Part shown: positions 40,447 through 50,131 of the stretch, piece after piece
Numbering within the stretch: position 1 is the first letter of the stretch
Layout: each line of letters begins with the position of its first letter
NCBI GenBank assembly: GCA_903828695.1
Contig: CAIKNE010000099.1
Coordinates: forward strand, 1-56,111
Direction of reading: 5' to 3'
From: an uncultured Burkholderiales bacterium
GTDB taxonomy: Bacteria > Pseudomonadota > Gammaproteobacteria > Burkholderiales > Burkholderiaceae_C
DNA: 56,111 nucleotides
The notes under the pieces: model-generated
What the model was told of the DNA's origin: nothing
Databases searched by the model: none
Seen by the model: only the letters and a program-made list of their open reading frames with translations
Made by a program: the position numbers and the translations under genes

Positions 40447-42564
40447 ATGACTGCATCATATGAGGCCCGAGGAAGCGTTGGTCTAATTTCCCTTAACAAC
40501 CCCCCAGTCAATGGTCTTGGACTTGCGACAAGGGAGGATATTTGTTTGCATCTAGATACCGCGCTCAATGATGCGAGCATTAAAGTGGTTGTTTTGGTTG
40601 GGGCTGGCAAGTCATTTTCGGGGGGGGCAGATATCAAGGAGTTTGGCACTCCCAAGGCCCTTCAGCAGCCTAATTTACTGGGTGTGATTGAGACAATTGA
40701 GCGCTTTGCAAAGCCCGTGGTTGCTGCAATCCACGGCTTGGCAATGGGGGGCGGACTTGAGTTGGCCCTAGGCTGTCACTACAGAGTAGCTCTTAGCGGC
40801 ACCAACATCGCAATGCCTGAAGTTAAATTGGGTCTAATTCCCGGAGCAGGCGGTACACAGCGTCTTCCCCGGGCCATTGGGGTTCAATATGCCCTTGAGA
40901 TGATTGTGAGCGGGGCGAGCGAAAAAAGTGACTCTCTTGTACAAATTGAGGGGCAAAAACTATTTGACCAATTGTTCAAATCTAAAAGCGTTGAAGACTT
41001 TGTCCAGGACGCTTGCACCTATGCGAACTCCGTAAGCCTTGCAAGGCCCTTACCCAAGCTCAGAGATAACGCATCACGGGGTGGGCAAGACGAGGCTCAA
41101 TTGACTGGCTTATTTCAGGGTGTTCGAGACAAGTTAGCGCAATCGGCGCGACATTTCCCTGCCCCACTCAAATGCGTTGACGCAGTGGAGAAAACACTGA
41201 ATGCCACTTTCGAGCAGGGCATGCTCTATGAGCGAGAGGTGTTCTTGTCTTTAATGCAGACCCCTGAGTGCAAGGCGTTGCGGCATCTCTTTAGTGCCCA
41301 GCGTAACTGCTCAAAGATTGATGATGTACCCGCCGTCACGCCGCTGCGTTTGGTCAAAACAGTAGCCATCATTGGCGCCGGTACCATGGGTTCAGGTATC
41401 AGTATGAATTTCTTGAATGCACTCCTACCCACCACGATTATTGATACCAATAGTCAGGCCTTGGACCGTGCAAGGTCCTTGATCATCAAGAACTATGAGT
41501 CACAAATTGCAAAGGGAAAACTCAGTGAGGCTGATTTTAAAAAGCGTATTGCTTGCCTTCGCACCTCGATTGATTTTGGGGACATACAAACTGCAGATCT
41601 TGTGTTGGAGGCTGTGTTTGAGCAGATGAGTGTGAAAGAGGAGGTGTTCAAGAAAATCGATGCCCTCGCAAAACCTGGAGCCATTTTGGCAACCAATACG
41701 TCAACCTTGGATATCAACACGATTGCATCCTTTACGAGTCGGCCGCAAGATGTAGTAGGCTTACATTTCTTTAGTCCCGCAAATATCATGAAACTACTAG
41801 AGGTGGTGCGGGCTGAAAAAACGGCATTGGACGTACTGGCAACGGTCATGGATTTATCCAAAAGCATTCAAAAAACGGCTGTTGTTGCCGGAGTTTGTGA
41901 CGGCTTCATTGGTAACCGCATGCTTGAGCAGTATGTGAGACAAGCTTTTTTCTTGGTGGAGGAGGGCTGCTCGCCCCACCAAGTCGATCAAGCAATTGAG
42001 CGCTTTGGCTTTGCCATGGGCCCCTTCAGAATGTATGACTTGGCGGGTAACGATATAGGCTGGGCCATAAGGAAGCGGCGCTACCTAGAAAAGCCGGAAA
42101 TCAAATACAGCAAAATTGCTGATCTTATTTGTGAGCATGGGCGGATGGGTCAAAAAACCAATGCTGGGTGGTATGACTATTTGCCTGGACAGCGCAAGGC
42201 CATCGTCAGCCCCTTGGTGGAGACTTTGATTGACACCTTCAGGAAAGAAAAGGGCGTAGTGCCCAGATCCATCTCAGACCAAGAGATTTGCGATCGTCTA
42301 CTCTTCGCGCTGATCAATGAAGGAGCTTATATTTTAGAGGAGGGTATCGCTGCTAGAGCGGGGGACATCGATGTGATCTATACAACCGGTTACGGATTCC
42401 CAACCCACACGGGTGGGCCCATGCATTATGCAAATCATTTGGGGCTGCAAGCGGTTGTAAAGAGGATGCAAGAGTTTGCTAAAAACCCGGTTGATGGTGA
42501 AGCGTTTTGGCGTCCTGCCCCTCTTATCCAACGACTCTGCGCAAGTGGAGAAAATTTTCAATGA
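40447..42564 (+). CDS. Bifunctional enoyl-CoA hydratase / 3-hydroxyacyl-CoA dehydrogenase
   Basis: FadJ/FadB-like fatty-acid oxidation enzyme, 705 aa. The hydratase domain (1-180) has both catalytic Glu: Glu105 in [11 protein letters not shown] and Glu125 in [19 protein letters not shown]. The dehydrogenase part has the NAD site [26 protein letters not shown], and the catalytic His in [15 protein letters not shown], plus two C-terminal HAD helical domains ([28 protein letters not shown]). It follows the acyl-CoA synthetase by 56 bp. The expected thiolase (fadA/fadI) is not in the window. Confidence 0.94.
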   Translation: MTASYEARGSVGLISLNNPPVNGLGLATREDICLHLDTALNDASIKVVVLVGAGKSFSGGADIKEFGTPKALQQPNLLGVIETIERFAKPVVAAIHGLAMGGGLELALGCHYRVALSGTNIAMPEVKLGLIPGAGGTQRLPRAIGVQYALEMIVSGASEKSDSLVQIEGQKLFDQLFKSKSVEDFVQDACTYANSVSLARPLPKLRDNASRGGQDEAQLTGLFQGVRDKLAQSARHFPAPLKCVDAVEKTLNATFEQGMLYEREVFLSLMQTPECKALRHLFSAQRNCSKIDDVPAVTPLRLVKTVAIIGAGTMGSGISMNFLNALLPTTIIDTNSQALDRARSLIIKNYESQIAKGKLSEADFKKRIACLRTSIDFGDIQTADLVLEAVFEQMSVKEEVFKKIDALAKPGAILATNTSTLDINTIASFTSRPQDVVGLHFFSPANIMKLLEVVRAEKTALDVLATVMDLSKSIQKTAVVAGVCDGFIGNRMLEQYVRQAFFLVEEGCSPHQVDQAIERFGFAMGPFRMYDLAGNDIGWAIRKRRYLEKPEIKYSKIADLICEHGRMGQKTNAGWYDYLPGQRKAIVSPLVETLIDTFRKEKGVVPRSISDQEICDRLLFALINEGAYILEEGIAARAGDIDVIYTTGYGFPTHTGGPMHYANHLGLQAVVKRMQEFAKNPVDGEAFWRPAPLIQRLCASGENFQ

Positions 42565-43049
42565 CTGACTCCATCCATATAAGCGATGACTTTAACGGTT
42601 TTGGCATCCTGATTCCATTCGTCAAAGAGCTTGGTTTTGTGCTCAACTCATACGAGGGCGGACACTCCGAAATCGTTTACGCACCTAGCGCTGAGCACAT
42701 GAATTCGTTTGAAGTCGCTCACGGCGGAGCTTTAATGACGCTACTGGATGTCAGTATGGCAACAGCCGCCAGGAGCGTAGACAAGTCCTACGGCGTGTTA
42801 ACGATTGAGATGAAGACTAGTTTTCTCAGGCCCGCCACAGGAGCCTTGAAGGCTCTGGGGGAGCTCATGCACCGCACTCGCTCAACGGCGTTTGTTCAGT
42901 CTGGCGTTTACAACGAACAAGGCGAGTTGTGTGCTCACGCAACAGGCACTTTTCGCTATGTACAGCGCAGGCCTGCCGCTTTGACGCAGTCTCTTGATGA
43001 AGGCGCGAGTGCTCCCAAGCAAACCACCAACGCCATATCAACAGACTGA
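42561..43049 (+). CDS. PaaI-like hotdog thioesterase
   Basis: Acyl-CoA thioesterase of the PaaI/YbgC hotdog superfamily, 162 aa. The core EVAHGGALMTLLDVSMATAA matches the H-G-G-x(3,5)-L-x-D motif of the PaaI branch, followed by TIEMKTSFLRPATG and ATGTFRYV. The ATG 42561 overlaps the FadJ-like stop by 4 nt (ATGA) with GGAG upstream, so an in-frame ATG at 42507 inside the previous gene is ignored. It likely hydrolyses acyl-CoA intermediates of the same pathway. Confidence 0.87.
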   Translation: MTDSIHISDDFNGFGILIPFVKELGFVLNSYEGGHSEIVYAPSAEHMNSFEVAHGGALMTLLDVSMATAARSVDKSYGVLTIEMKTSFLRPATGALKALGELMHRTRSTAFVQSGVYNEQGELCAHATGTFRYVQRRPAALTQSLDEGASAPKQTTNAISTD

Positions 43050-43107
43050 TGATCTTTAGTTTCGTTTTTCCAAAGTAAAACCCATTCTTAAACCTTTCAG
43101 TTGAAGT

Positions 43108-44049
43108 ATGAATATGAAACACACCCCATTACTGCATCACTATCCCGTCTCCCCTTTTGCTGAGAAAGTCAGGCGAATACTTGGGTTTAAAGCCATTGAG
43201 TGGGGGAGTGTCATGATCCCCATGATCATGCCCAAGCCCGATGTGGTTGCGCTGACCGGGGGACACAGACGTACGCCGGTTCTTCAAATTGGGGCAGACA
43301 TATACTGTGATACAGCACTCATCTCAGATGTCCTTGAGCATCTTGAGCCAAGTCCCACCCTTTACCCTGATCATGTGAAGGGTCAGACCCGTGTACTTGC
43401 TCAGTGGGCGGATACTTTGCTCTTTCCCGTGGCCATGGCTTATAACTTTCAACCCAAGGGGGCCGAGCATGTGTTTGCACAAATGGGAGCGCAGGCTGCT
43501 AAAGCGTTTGGAGCAGACCGGGCTGCAATGAGGGGTGGACAGCCCCGGATGTCCCCCCCAGAGGCGACAATCACCTACCAAAGTTACCTGCGCAGATTGG
43601 CAAGTATGCTTGAGCACTCACCCTACTTATGCGGTGAAACACCCAGCCTTGCTGATTTCTCGGTCTACCATCCTCTATGGTTTACGTTTAACAATGTGCC
43701 CCATTTGAGTGACATTTTTGATGCAACCCCGCAGATCAAGGGCTGGTACGAACGCATGAGTCAGTGGGGATGCGGTAAATCGACCGATGTGTCTTCGACA
43801 AAGGCGCTTGAGATCTCTAAAAATGCCACACCTGCCCCCCTGAAGTCAGAGATCTTTGAGGATGTTCACGGTATACCCCTTGGAGAGCGTGTGGTGTTGC
43901 AAGCAGAGAGTTTTGGCATAGAGCCCACTGAGGGTGTGCTCATGGCGGCTACCAAAACCAGGTTCACTTTGCAGCGTACTGATCCTCGTGCAGGCACTGT
44001 GCATGTGCATTTTCCAAGGGTTGGATTTGTGCTGAAAGCAGCTGCGTAA
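43108..44049 (+). CDS. Glutathione S-transferase-like protein with extra C-terminal segment
   Basis: The first about 215 residues are GST-like: LLHHYPVSPFAEKVRRILG (active-site region), GHRRTPVLQIG with the cis-Pro, CDTALISDVLEHLEP, and SLADFSVYHPLWF in the helical domain. The last about 90 residues (from EIFEDVHGIPLGE to HFPRVGFVLKA) are beta-rich and not part of a normal GST; 313 aa compares with the usual 200-230. Placed inside the acyl-CoA cluster, 58 bp after the thioesterase. Substrate and role of the added segment are unknown. Confidence 0.82.
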   Translation: MNMKHTPLLHHYPVSPFAEKVRRILGFKAIEWGSVMIPMIMPKPDVVALTGGHRRTPVLQIGADIYCDTALISDVLEHLEPSPTLYPDHVKGQTRVLAQWADTLLFPVAMAYNFQPKGAEHVFAQMGAQAAKAFGADRAAMRGGQPRMSPPEATITYQSYLRRLASMLEHSPYLCGETPSLADFSVYHPLWFTFNNVPHLSDIFDATPQIKGWYERMSQWGCGKSTDVSSTKALEISKNATPAPLKSEIFEDVHGIPLGERVVLQAESFGIEPTEGVLMAATKTRFTLQRTDPRAGTVHVHFPRVGFVLKAAA

Positions 44050-44115
44050 GACTCAGACCGCTTGCTCCTGTTCACGGCGGGCGCAACGACAACTGAGCTT
44101 ATCTGCCCAAACATT

Positions 44116-45027
44116 GTGATTAAAGACTTTACCCATCAAACGGCCCTCATCACTGGGGCTGCCTCAGGCTTGGGGTTGGAGTGTGCCAAGCGCGCTGCTG
44201 AGCTCGGTATGCACCTCTTGCTCGTAGATGTAAATGCAAAGGCGCTTGAAGCGGCTTGCCAAGAAATCATACCCCTTACCAAGGCATTGGGCAGCAGTTG
44301 CCACTTCTTTGTCTGCGATGTCTCTGACCCTAGTGCGATGAGGTCCTTGGGCGAGCAGGTGGTCAAGGAGCACACAGTGCCTCACTTGGTGATGAACAAT
44401 GCAGGCATTGCCAGTGGGGGGTTAATATGGGAGCACACCGCCCAGGAGTGGGACAGAGTGCTCAGGGTCAATGTGTGGGGCGTTATAAACGGCGTAACCG
44501 TATTTACACCTTTGATGCTCGCTGCGGCGCAAAAAGATCCCCATTGGCGGGGTCACATCATCAACACGGCCAGTATGGCTGGTTTGTTGACGCCCCCCAA
44601 TATGGGTATTTATAACGTGAGTAAACACGCAGTGGTCGCTTTAACGGAGACCTTGTACCAGGATTTACGCTTGGTCAGTAGCCAGTTGAGTGCAAGTGTG
44701 CTGTGTCCCTACTTTGTCCCAACAGCCATTAACCAAAGTTTTGACGACGCCCTTGGTAGTGCTACTCAAAGTCAAATCATCAGCAAACAAATGCTGGATA
44801 AAGCAGTCGTGTCAGGCAAGGTGAGTGCAAGAGATGTTGCACTCAAGGTGTTTGACGCGCTTGAGCTCGATCAGTTCTATATTTTTAGCCATCCCCAGGC
44901 CTTAGGTAATGTTCAAAAGAGGATGCAAGCAATATTGGATAATACACAACCTCCCGATCCTTTTGCGCTTAGGCCAGAGATTGGTTGGGAGCTCAGAGAG
45001 GCTTTAAAAGCAAATCCCAATAGCTAA
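44116..45027 (+). CDS. Short-chain dehydrogenase/reductase (SDR)
   Basis: NAD(P)-dependent oxidoreductase, classical SDR. Cofactor loop ITGAASGLGLE, the NNAGIASGG motif, catalytic Ser in INTASMAGLL, and Tyr/Lys in YNVSKHAVVAL. The Asp in LLVDVNAKAL after beta-2 favours NAD. The frame can be extended to TTG 44062, but GTG 44116 puts the start just before KDFTHQTALITG, as in relatives, giving 303 aa; the start is moderately certain. Last gene of the acyl-CoA cluster; it could reduce or oxidise a ketone/alcohol intermediate. Confidence 0.88.
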   Translation: MIKDFTHQTALITGAASGLGLECAKRAAELGMHLLLVDVNAKALEAACQEIIPLTKALGSSCHFFVCDVSDPSAMRSLGEQVVKEHTVPHLVMNNAGIASGGLIWEHTAQEWDRVLRVNVWGVINGVTVFTPLMLAAAQKDPHWRGHIINTASMAGLLTPPNMGIYNVSKHAVVALTETLYQDLRLVSSQLSASVLCPYFVPTAINQSFDDALGSATQSQIISKQMLDKAVVSGKVSARDVALKVFDALELDQFYIFSHPQALGNVQKRMQAILDNTQPPDPFALRPEIGWELREALKANPNS

Positions 45028-45047
45028 AACAAAGCCAAAACAAAGCC
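45026..45047. repeat. Two perfect 11-bp direct repeats after the SDR stop
   Basis: AAAACAAAGCC occurs twice head-to-tail at 45026-45047, starting within the stop codon of the SDR gene, with a degenerate third copy (AAACTAAAG) after it. The rest of the gap to tex (to 45201) is a T-rich leader without an ORF. Confidence 0.85.
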
Positions 45048-45201
45048 AAACTAAAGTTAGCCCATTTTTCATGGACCGATCAGTATGAACTGAGTGCTTG
45101 AGCTCAGTGGTTGTGAGTGGTGTGGACTTTATTGGGGTATGGGGTGCGTTAATTTTTTGTCCTATTTTTTCTTTTTTTCTTTTTCGGTTTAGCAACTCTC
45201 A

Positions 45202-47634
45202 ATGACTTCAAAAATAATAAAACAAATTGTACAAGAATTATCCGTAAAACCCGAACAAGTTGATGCAGCCGTATCCCTTCTTGATCAAGGCTCCACAGTC
45301 CCCTTCATCGCACGCTACAGGAAAGAGGCCACAGGGGGCTTAGACGATGTACAACTGCGAGACTTGGAGACTAGGCTCGGTTATCTGCGTGAGCTGAGTG
45401 ACAGAAAGGATGCTGTTTTAAAAAGTATTGAATCTCAGGGGAAATTAACCCCCGAGTTACAAGCGCTCATTGAGCAAGCCAGTACGAAGGTCATTTTGGA
45501 GGATCTGTACCTACCCTTTAAGCCCAAGAGGCGCACAAAAGGTCAGATTGCAAAAGAAGCCGGCTTAGAGCCGCTGGCTGATTTGCTTTTTCAAGACCCC
45601 GCGCTGGACCCACTTGCCAGCGCAAAGGACTACATTCGCGCAGTTGGCGATCCACTTGCAGTAGAGGGCGCTGACTTTACGACGGCCCAAAAGGTGCTGG
45701 ACGGGGTTCGAGATATTTTGTCTGAACGCTTTGCCGAGGATCCGGCGTTGGTACAAACACTGCGGGAATGGTTGTGGGAGAACGCAGTCCTCAAGAGCGC
45801 TGAGGTCAAGAGCACCGCAGCCGCCTCTAAGGAAGCGGTAGCTGATGCGCAAAAATTTAGTGATTACTTTGATTACTCAGAACCCCTTGTTCGCATCCCC
45901 TCCCACCGCATCTTAGCCGCGCTTAGGGGGCGGACATTAGGTGTTCTGTCTTTGCAAATTGAGTTGCCCGCTCCAGCCTCCAGTGATCCCGCGCCCCCTA
46001 GTGCTGCGATGACACCCACGGAGATGCTTGCTGAGGGACGCATTGCTCAACACCTGGGTTGGTCGCATAAAAACAGGGCTGGGGATGACTTTCTCAGAAA
46101 GTGTGTGAGCTGGACTTGGCGAGTCAAGCTGAGTCTATCCATAGAGAGAGATTTGTTGACCCGCATACGCGAACAAGCCGAGGAAGTAGCGATCAAGGTG
46201 TTCGCTGATAATTTAAGAGATCTATTGCTCGCTGCACCCGCAGGCAAGCGAGTTGTGATGGGGCTTGATCCTGGTATCAGAACGGGCGTGAAAGTCGCGG
46301 TTGTTGATGAGACGGGTAAACTTGTCGAGACGGCTACTGTTTATCCCCATGAGCCTAGGCGAGACTGGAGAGGATCACTGGAGACTTTGTATAAACTTTG
46401 TACACGCCACCACGTTAATTTAATTGCAATCGGTAACGGCACGGCTAGTCGAGAGACCGATCAACTTGCTGCTGAGTTGATGGAGCTCTTGGCCAGTGAT
46501 CTTAACTCTTCCCAAATCAATCCTGCTGCAAGTCCACTTCAAAAGGTTGTGGTGAGTGAGGCTGGTGCATCGGTTTACAGTGCGAGTGAATATGCCTCCA
46601 AAGAAATGCCCGATGTTGATGTATCGCTCAGGGGCGCGGCCAGTATCGCGAGGCGACTTCAGGATCCACTTGCAGAGCTTGTAAAAATTACGCCCAAATC
46701 AATTGGCGTGGGGCAGTACCAACACGATGTCAACCCCAGCCAACTCGATAAAGCCCTTGACGCAGTGGTTGAGGACTGCGTGAACGCCGTAGGTGTTGAT
46801 CTAAACACGGCAAGCACACCGCTACTTGCCCGAGTCTCTGGTCTGTCCAACACCACGGCTCAGTCTATTGTTCGTTGGCGTGAGAAAAACGGGGCCTTCA
46901 AGAACCGCAAACAACTCTTGGACGTAACGGGTCTGGGTGCTAAAACTTTTGAGCAAAGTGCAGGATTTTTAAGAATCCGCGACGGTGACAATCCACTGGA
47001 TATGACAGGCGTACACCCCGAGAGCTACCCTTTGGTTGAGCAAATCATTTTAAAAGCTGCCTGTCCCGTTGGAGAACTGATGGGTCAACCTGAGAAGATT
47101 CGAGCTTTAAAACCCGATCTCTTTGTGAAGGACGGAGTCGGGATCGTGACGGTTAAAGATATTTTCCAAGAACTTGAGAAAAAAGGTCGCGATCCCAGGC
47201 CCTCCTTTAAGGTGGCAAAACTCAACGCTGAAGTCAAAGATATTAAAGATCTGAAAGAAGGGATGTTGCTTCAAGGGACTGTCAGCAATGTTGCCGCCTT
47301 TGGTGCCTTTGTAGATCTAGGGGTTCACCAAGACGGGTTGATTCACGTAAGCCAACTCAGCCATAAATTCATCTCAGACGCGCGAGAGGTCGTTAAAACG
47401 GGTGACATTGTCGATGTTCGTGTTGTCTCGATCGATATTCCCCGCTCTCGTATCGCACTCACCATGAAGTTGGACGCGGGCCCCTCGATGAATCCATCGG
47501 CAAGTGCGGGCAATCATTTCCAGAAGTCTCCCAGAGGGCATTCTTCCCAAATTCATGCAAATGCAAAAGGTGTCGATACGACAAACACGGCGATGTCCGC
47601 TGCGTTTGCAAAGCTACAGGCTTTAAAGAAGTAA
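45202..47634 (+). CDS. tex: RNA-binding transcriptional accessory protein Tex
   Basis: Cytosolic nucleic-acid-binding protein (810 aa), involved in transcription and tolerance of toxic expression. N-terminal helical region (QELSVKPEQVDAAVSLLDQG, PFIARYRKEATGGLDD), a YqgF/RNase H-like domain with GLDPGIRTGVKVAVVD, helix-hairpin-helix motifs (VDLNTASTPLLARVSGLS; QLLDVTGLGAKTFEQSAGF), and a C-terminal S1 domain (GMLLQGTVSNVAAFGAFVDL). A short Ser/Gly/His-rich tail ends it. Monocistronic by spacing. Confidence 0.96.
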   Translation: MTSKIIKQIVQELSVKPEQVDAAVSLLDQGSTVPFIARYRKEATGGLDDVQLRDLETRLGYLRELSDRKDAVLKSIESQGKLTPELQALIEQASTKVILEDLYLPFKPKRRTKGQIAKEAGLEPLADLLFQDPALDPLASAKDYIRAVGDPLAVEGADFTTAQKVLDGVRDILSERFAEDPALVQTLREWLWENAVLKSAEVKSTAAASKEAVADAQKFSDYFDYSEPLVRIPSHRILAALRGRTLGVLSLQIELPAPASSDPAPPSAAMTPTEMLAEGRIAQHLGWSHKNRAGDDFLRKCVSWTWRVKLSLSIERDLLTRIREQAEEVAIKVFADNLRDLLLAAPAGKRVVMGLDPGIRTGVKVAVVDETGKLVETATVYPHEPRRDWRGSLETLYKLCTRHHVNLIAIGNGTASRETDQLAAELMELLASDLNSSQINPAASPLQKVVVSEAGASVYSASEYASKEMPDVDVSLRGAASIARRLQDPLAELVKITPKSIGVGQYQHDVNPSQLDKALDAVVEDCVNAVGVDLNTASTPLLARVSGLSNTTAQSIVRWREKNGAFKNRKQLLDVTGLGAKTFEQSAGFLRIRDGDNPLDMTGVHPESYPLVEQIILKAACPVGELMGQPEKIRALKPDLFVKDGVGIVTVKDIFQELEKKGRDPRPSFKVAKLNAEVKDIKDLKEGMLLQGTVSNVAAFGAFVDLGVHQDGLIHVSQLSHKFISDAREVVKTGDIVDVRVVSIDIPRSRIALTMKLDAGPSMNPSASAGNHFQKSPRGHSSQIHANAKGVDTTNTAMSAAFAKLQALKK

Positions 47635-47700
47635 ACGCATTCATCTGGCAATCAGCAAACGTTTGGAATGGGTTCAGATTGGATATGAGCTCTCTATATG

Positions 47701-47722
47701 AATACTTTTTAAATACTTTTTA
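47701..47722. repeat. Two perfect 11-bp direct repeats upstream of the lipoprotein
   Basis: AATACTTTTTA occurs twice head-to-tail in the 145-bp gap between tex and the next lipoprotein gene. Confidence 0.85.
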
Positions 47723-47779
47723 GCATTAAATATTCACTTTTCTGGCTCAAGAAAGTTGAGTATCTACCGAATCAGGTAG

Positions 47780-49645
47780 ATGCTAGAAAATTACATTTCA
47801 AAAATATTTTGTGCTCGCCGCTTCCTCATTGGACTGGCAAGTACGGCTTTTTGTTGCCTCATTTTGTCTGGGTGCGGAGGGGGAGGAGCGGGCGCGGCGT
47901 GTGTCGCTGCGGTCGGTGCTTTGGGGGGGAATGCTTGTGCAAACGCTGCTAACAAAAACAACAACACGCCGGCGCCGCCGCCACTAACGGCTGGAAACTT
48001 GCAGTACACCGTTAATGAGAACCAAACTTTAAATAATTACTTAACGGTCAACAATCCAAACAATATTGCGCTGACCTACACCATCTTAAATCAGCCCAGT
48101 AACGGAATGGTCACACCTGCGACTTCCACGACGGGTGCCTTTACTTACACACCCATTGGCAACTTTCATGGGCTGGATCAATTTACGTACAACATCAGTG
48201 GTGGTGGACAGATTTCAAACCCGGGTATTGTCAACGTAAGCGTTGTACCGCAGTTCATCGCTCCGGTTGCAAACGGCGCTACTTTCAACTTGCCGTCCTC
48301 TAATCCTTACACTGACCTTGTATCGGGCTACGATTTCCAAGGTTATCCTCTCACATTTAGTGTGGTCAATACCACTTCCTACGGCAGTTTGAACTTAAAT
48401 ACCAATACCGGCGTATTCACCTACACACCTAATCCCGGGACCACCTCTGACAGTTTTAAGTTTTTGGTCAATGACGGCACTGCGGACTCGAGAATTGCTA
48501 CAGTTAATTTAATTGTCCATGCAACAGCTAGCCCGACCATCACTTGGGGCTCTCAAGGTATCCTAGGTATTTATAACGACTTCACCCCGCCCAACATCAA
48601 CAATGTCAATATTCAACTGAATGCGACTTGTAGCAACGGTGGGCCCGTCACATACCAAGTCGGCGATCTCCCTTTGCCCCCTGGACTCACCATGACGAGC
48701 TCGGGACAAATTGCAGGGGCTACCACTCCGATTGCCGCAGGCTCATTGACTCCCATGAGTTATGAGATCAGTGCGATCGCATCTTGCCCCGGATCGAACC
48801 CAACTTTTAATACCAATCCAATGCAGATCTTGGTGTTGCCCCCTAACATCATTCAAATTAGTTCAGCGGGTGCAGTGATTTCCGGATTAGGTGTATGTCC
48901 AGTAGGAGCTACAGTTTCACCCATTTCAATTGGCACAACTTGTAGCGGCCCTGCGGTTGCCACCGCTGGCCAAATTACTGCGGCTCCCGCTGCTTACACT
49001 ATAACCACCCCTGCATGGTTGTCCAATTTCTCAGCTATGGTGATTGGCGGGGGCGGGGGCGGCGCTGCGGGGGGGCAGGTGTACCTCGGATCTGGCGGGG
49101 GTGCTGGCGGATACCTTTACTACAGTAATATTCCATTAACGCCTGGAAACAGTATTGCTGCGTTAGCCGGTGCTGGTGGAGTGGGCGGGGCGGTCGCAAC
49201 CCTCACCACCACTGATGCGGGGGGGGCGGGTTTAGCATCGTGGGTTGCGCAACTTGCCAACCAAGGCACGACCTTACTCAGTCAAATCACAGCTCAAGGC
49301 GGCAAAGGTGGAACTGGGTCTGGTGCAAGCGGCGGGGCAGAGCCTGGCTCGAATGCACTGCCTCCCTACACATCCATCGTCTCTTATGCGGGCGGCACTG
49401 TTGTGCTTGGACAAAGTGTGGGGGGTGGGGGCGGCGCTGCAGGTGCGGGCCAAACTCCGGCGGGTGGCCCAGGTGCTGCAAACAATATCACCGGAACTTT
49501 CATAACTTATGCAACCGGCGGCTCTGGTGGATCAGCAGGGATACCCGTACCCGTGTCTAAAGCAGATGGTAACGGCGGTAACGGTGGAACGATCAGTGGC
49601 GCCGGTGTAGCCGGAGACCCCGGTGTGGTCATCATTCGCTTTTAA
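47780..49645 (+). CDS. Large lipoprotein with Ig-like domains and a glycine-rich C-terminus
   Basis: Surface or periplasmic lipoprotein, 621 aa. Signal peptide and lipobox LSGC at about residues 14-33, then a Gly/Ala/Cys patch. About 70-160 and 165-255 look like cadherin/Ig-like modules (LTYTILNQPSNGMV with FTYTPIGNFHGLDQFTY; LTFSVVNTTSYGSLNL with FTYTPNPGTTSDSFKF). A third at about 260-360 carries LPLPPGLTMTSSGQIAG, as in putative-Ig (He_PIG) domains. From about 400 a glycine-rich segment (MVIGGGGGGAAGG, GSGGGAGGYLYY, GGVGGAV) resembles the glycine-rich domains of phage tail fibres and some adhesins. Likely adhesion or envelope display, function unknown. Start ATG 47780 follows a weak AGGTAG. 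Confidence 0.7.
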   Translation: MLENYISKIFCARRFLIGLASTAFCCLILSGCGGGGAGAACVAAVGALGGNACANAANKNNNTPAPPPLTAGNLQYTVNENQTLNNYLTVNNPNNIALTYTILNQPSNGMVTPATSTTGAFTYTPIGNFHGLDQFTYNISGGGQISNPGIVNVSVVPQFIAPVANGATFNLPSSNPYTDLVSGYDFQGYPLTFSVVNTTSYGSLNLNTNTGVFTYTPNPGTTSDSFKFLVNDGTADSRIATVNLIVHATASPTITWGSQGILGIYNDFTPPNINNVNIQLNATCSNGGPVTYQVGDLPLPPGLTMTSSGQIAGATTPIAAGSLTPMSYEISAIASCPGSNPTFNTNPMQILVLPPNIIQISSAGAVISGLGVCPVGATVSPISIGTTCSGPAVATAGQITAAPAAYTITTPAWLSNFSAMVIGGGGGGAAGGQVYLGSGGGAGGYLYYSNIPLTPGNSIAALAGAGGVGGAVATLTTTDAGGAGLASWVAQLANQGTTLLSQITAQGGKGGTGSGASGGAEPGSNALPPYTSIVSYAGGTVVLGQSVGGGGGAAGAGQTPAGGPGAANNITGTFITYATGGSGGSAGIPVPVSKADGNGGNGGTISGAGVAGDPGVVIIRF

Positions 49646-49659
49646 ACAAGGCTCATTCA

Positions 49660-50097
49660 ATGTTTCAGTCATTCAACAAATCCTTTGCTCTCAAACCCAT
49701 TCTCGCGCTCGTCACCTTGGTCGTTTCAGGCTGTGCGACCGTTGTGAGCGGGCGTTTCGAAGAGATTCATGTGACAACCTACTGCGGCACACAACGTGTA
49801 GAGGCCTCTTGTCAGGTGAGTAATGAGAATGGTGAATGGAACCTGCGCACACCCGGGAAAGTAACCGTGCAAAAGGGCTTTGGGGATTTGGTGCTTTTTT
49901 GTAGGGGCGATTCATTTGAACCCCATTTGATGCGACTACAGTCCACAACGACCGCAACTAACTTTGGCAACTTGCTCTTAGGCGCAGGTGCTGGTGCATT
50001 GGTTGATGTGAACAACGGTGCAGGCTACTCCTACCCAGAGGAGGTGAGCTTTGTGGTTAAGTCCTGCAATGCACCGCGCAATTCTTACTTGGATTGA
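49660..50097 (+). CDS. Small lipoprotein, hypothetical
   Basis: 145-aa lipoprotein with lipobox VSGC (signal LALVTLVVSGC). The mature part has an EIHVTTYCGTQRVEASCQV segment, a VQKGFGDLVLFC segment and a Gly-rich hydrophobic stretch (NLLLGAGAGALVDVNNG), similar in layout to conserved small envelope lipoproteins. Five Cys beyond the lipidated one may form disulfides. It follows the glycine-rich lipoprotein by 14 bp and is likely co-transcribed. No function assigned. Confidence 0.7.
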   Translation: MFQSFNKSFALKPILALVTLVVSGCATVVSGRFEEIHVTTYCGTQRVEASCQVSNENGEWNLRTPGKVTVQKGFGDLVLFCRGDSFEPHLMRLQSTTTATNFGNLLLGAGAGALVDVNNGAGYSYPEEVSFVVKSCNAPRNSYLD

Positions 50098-50131
50098 ATG
50101 GGGGGGGCGGCTGGTAAACGTCTAGCTCAGT

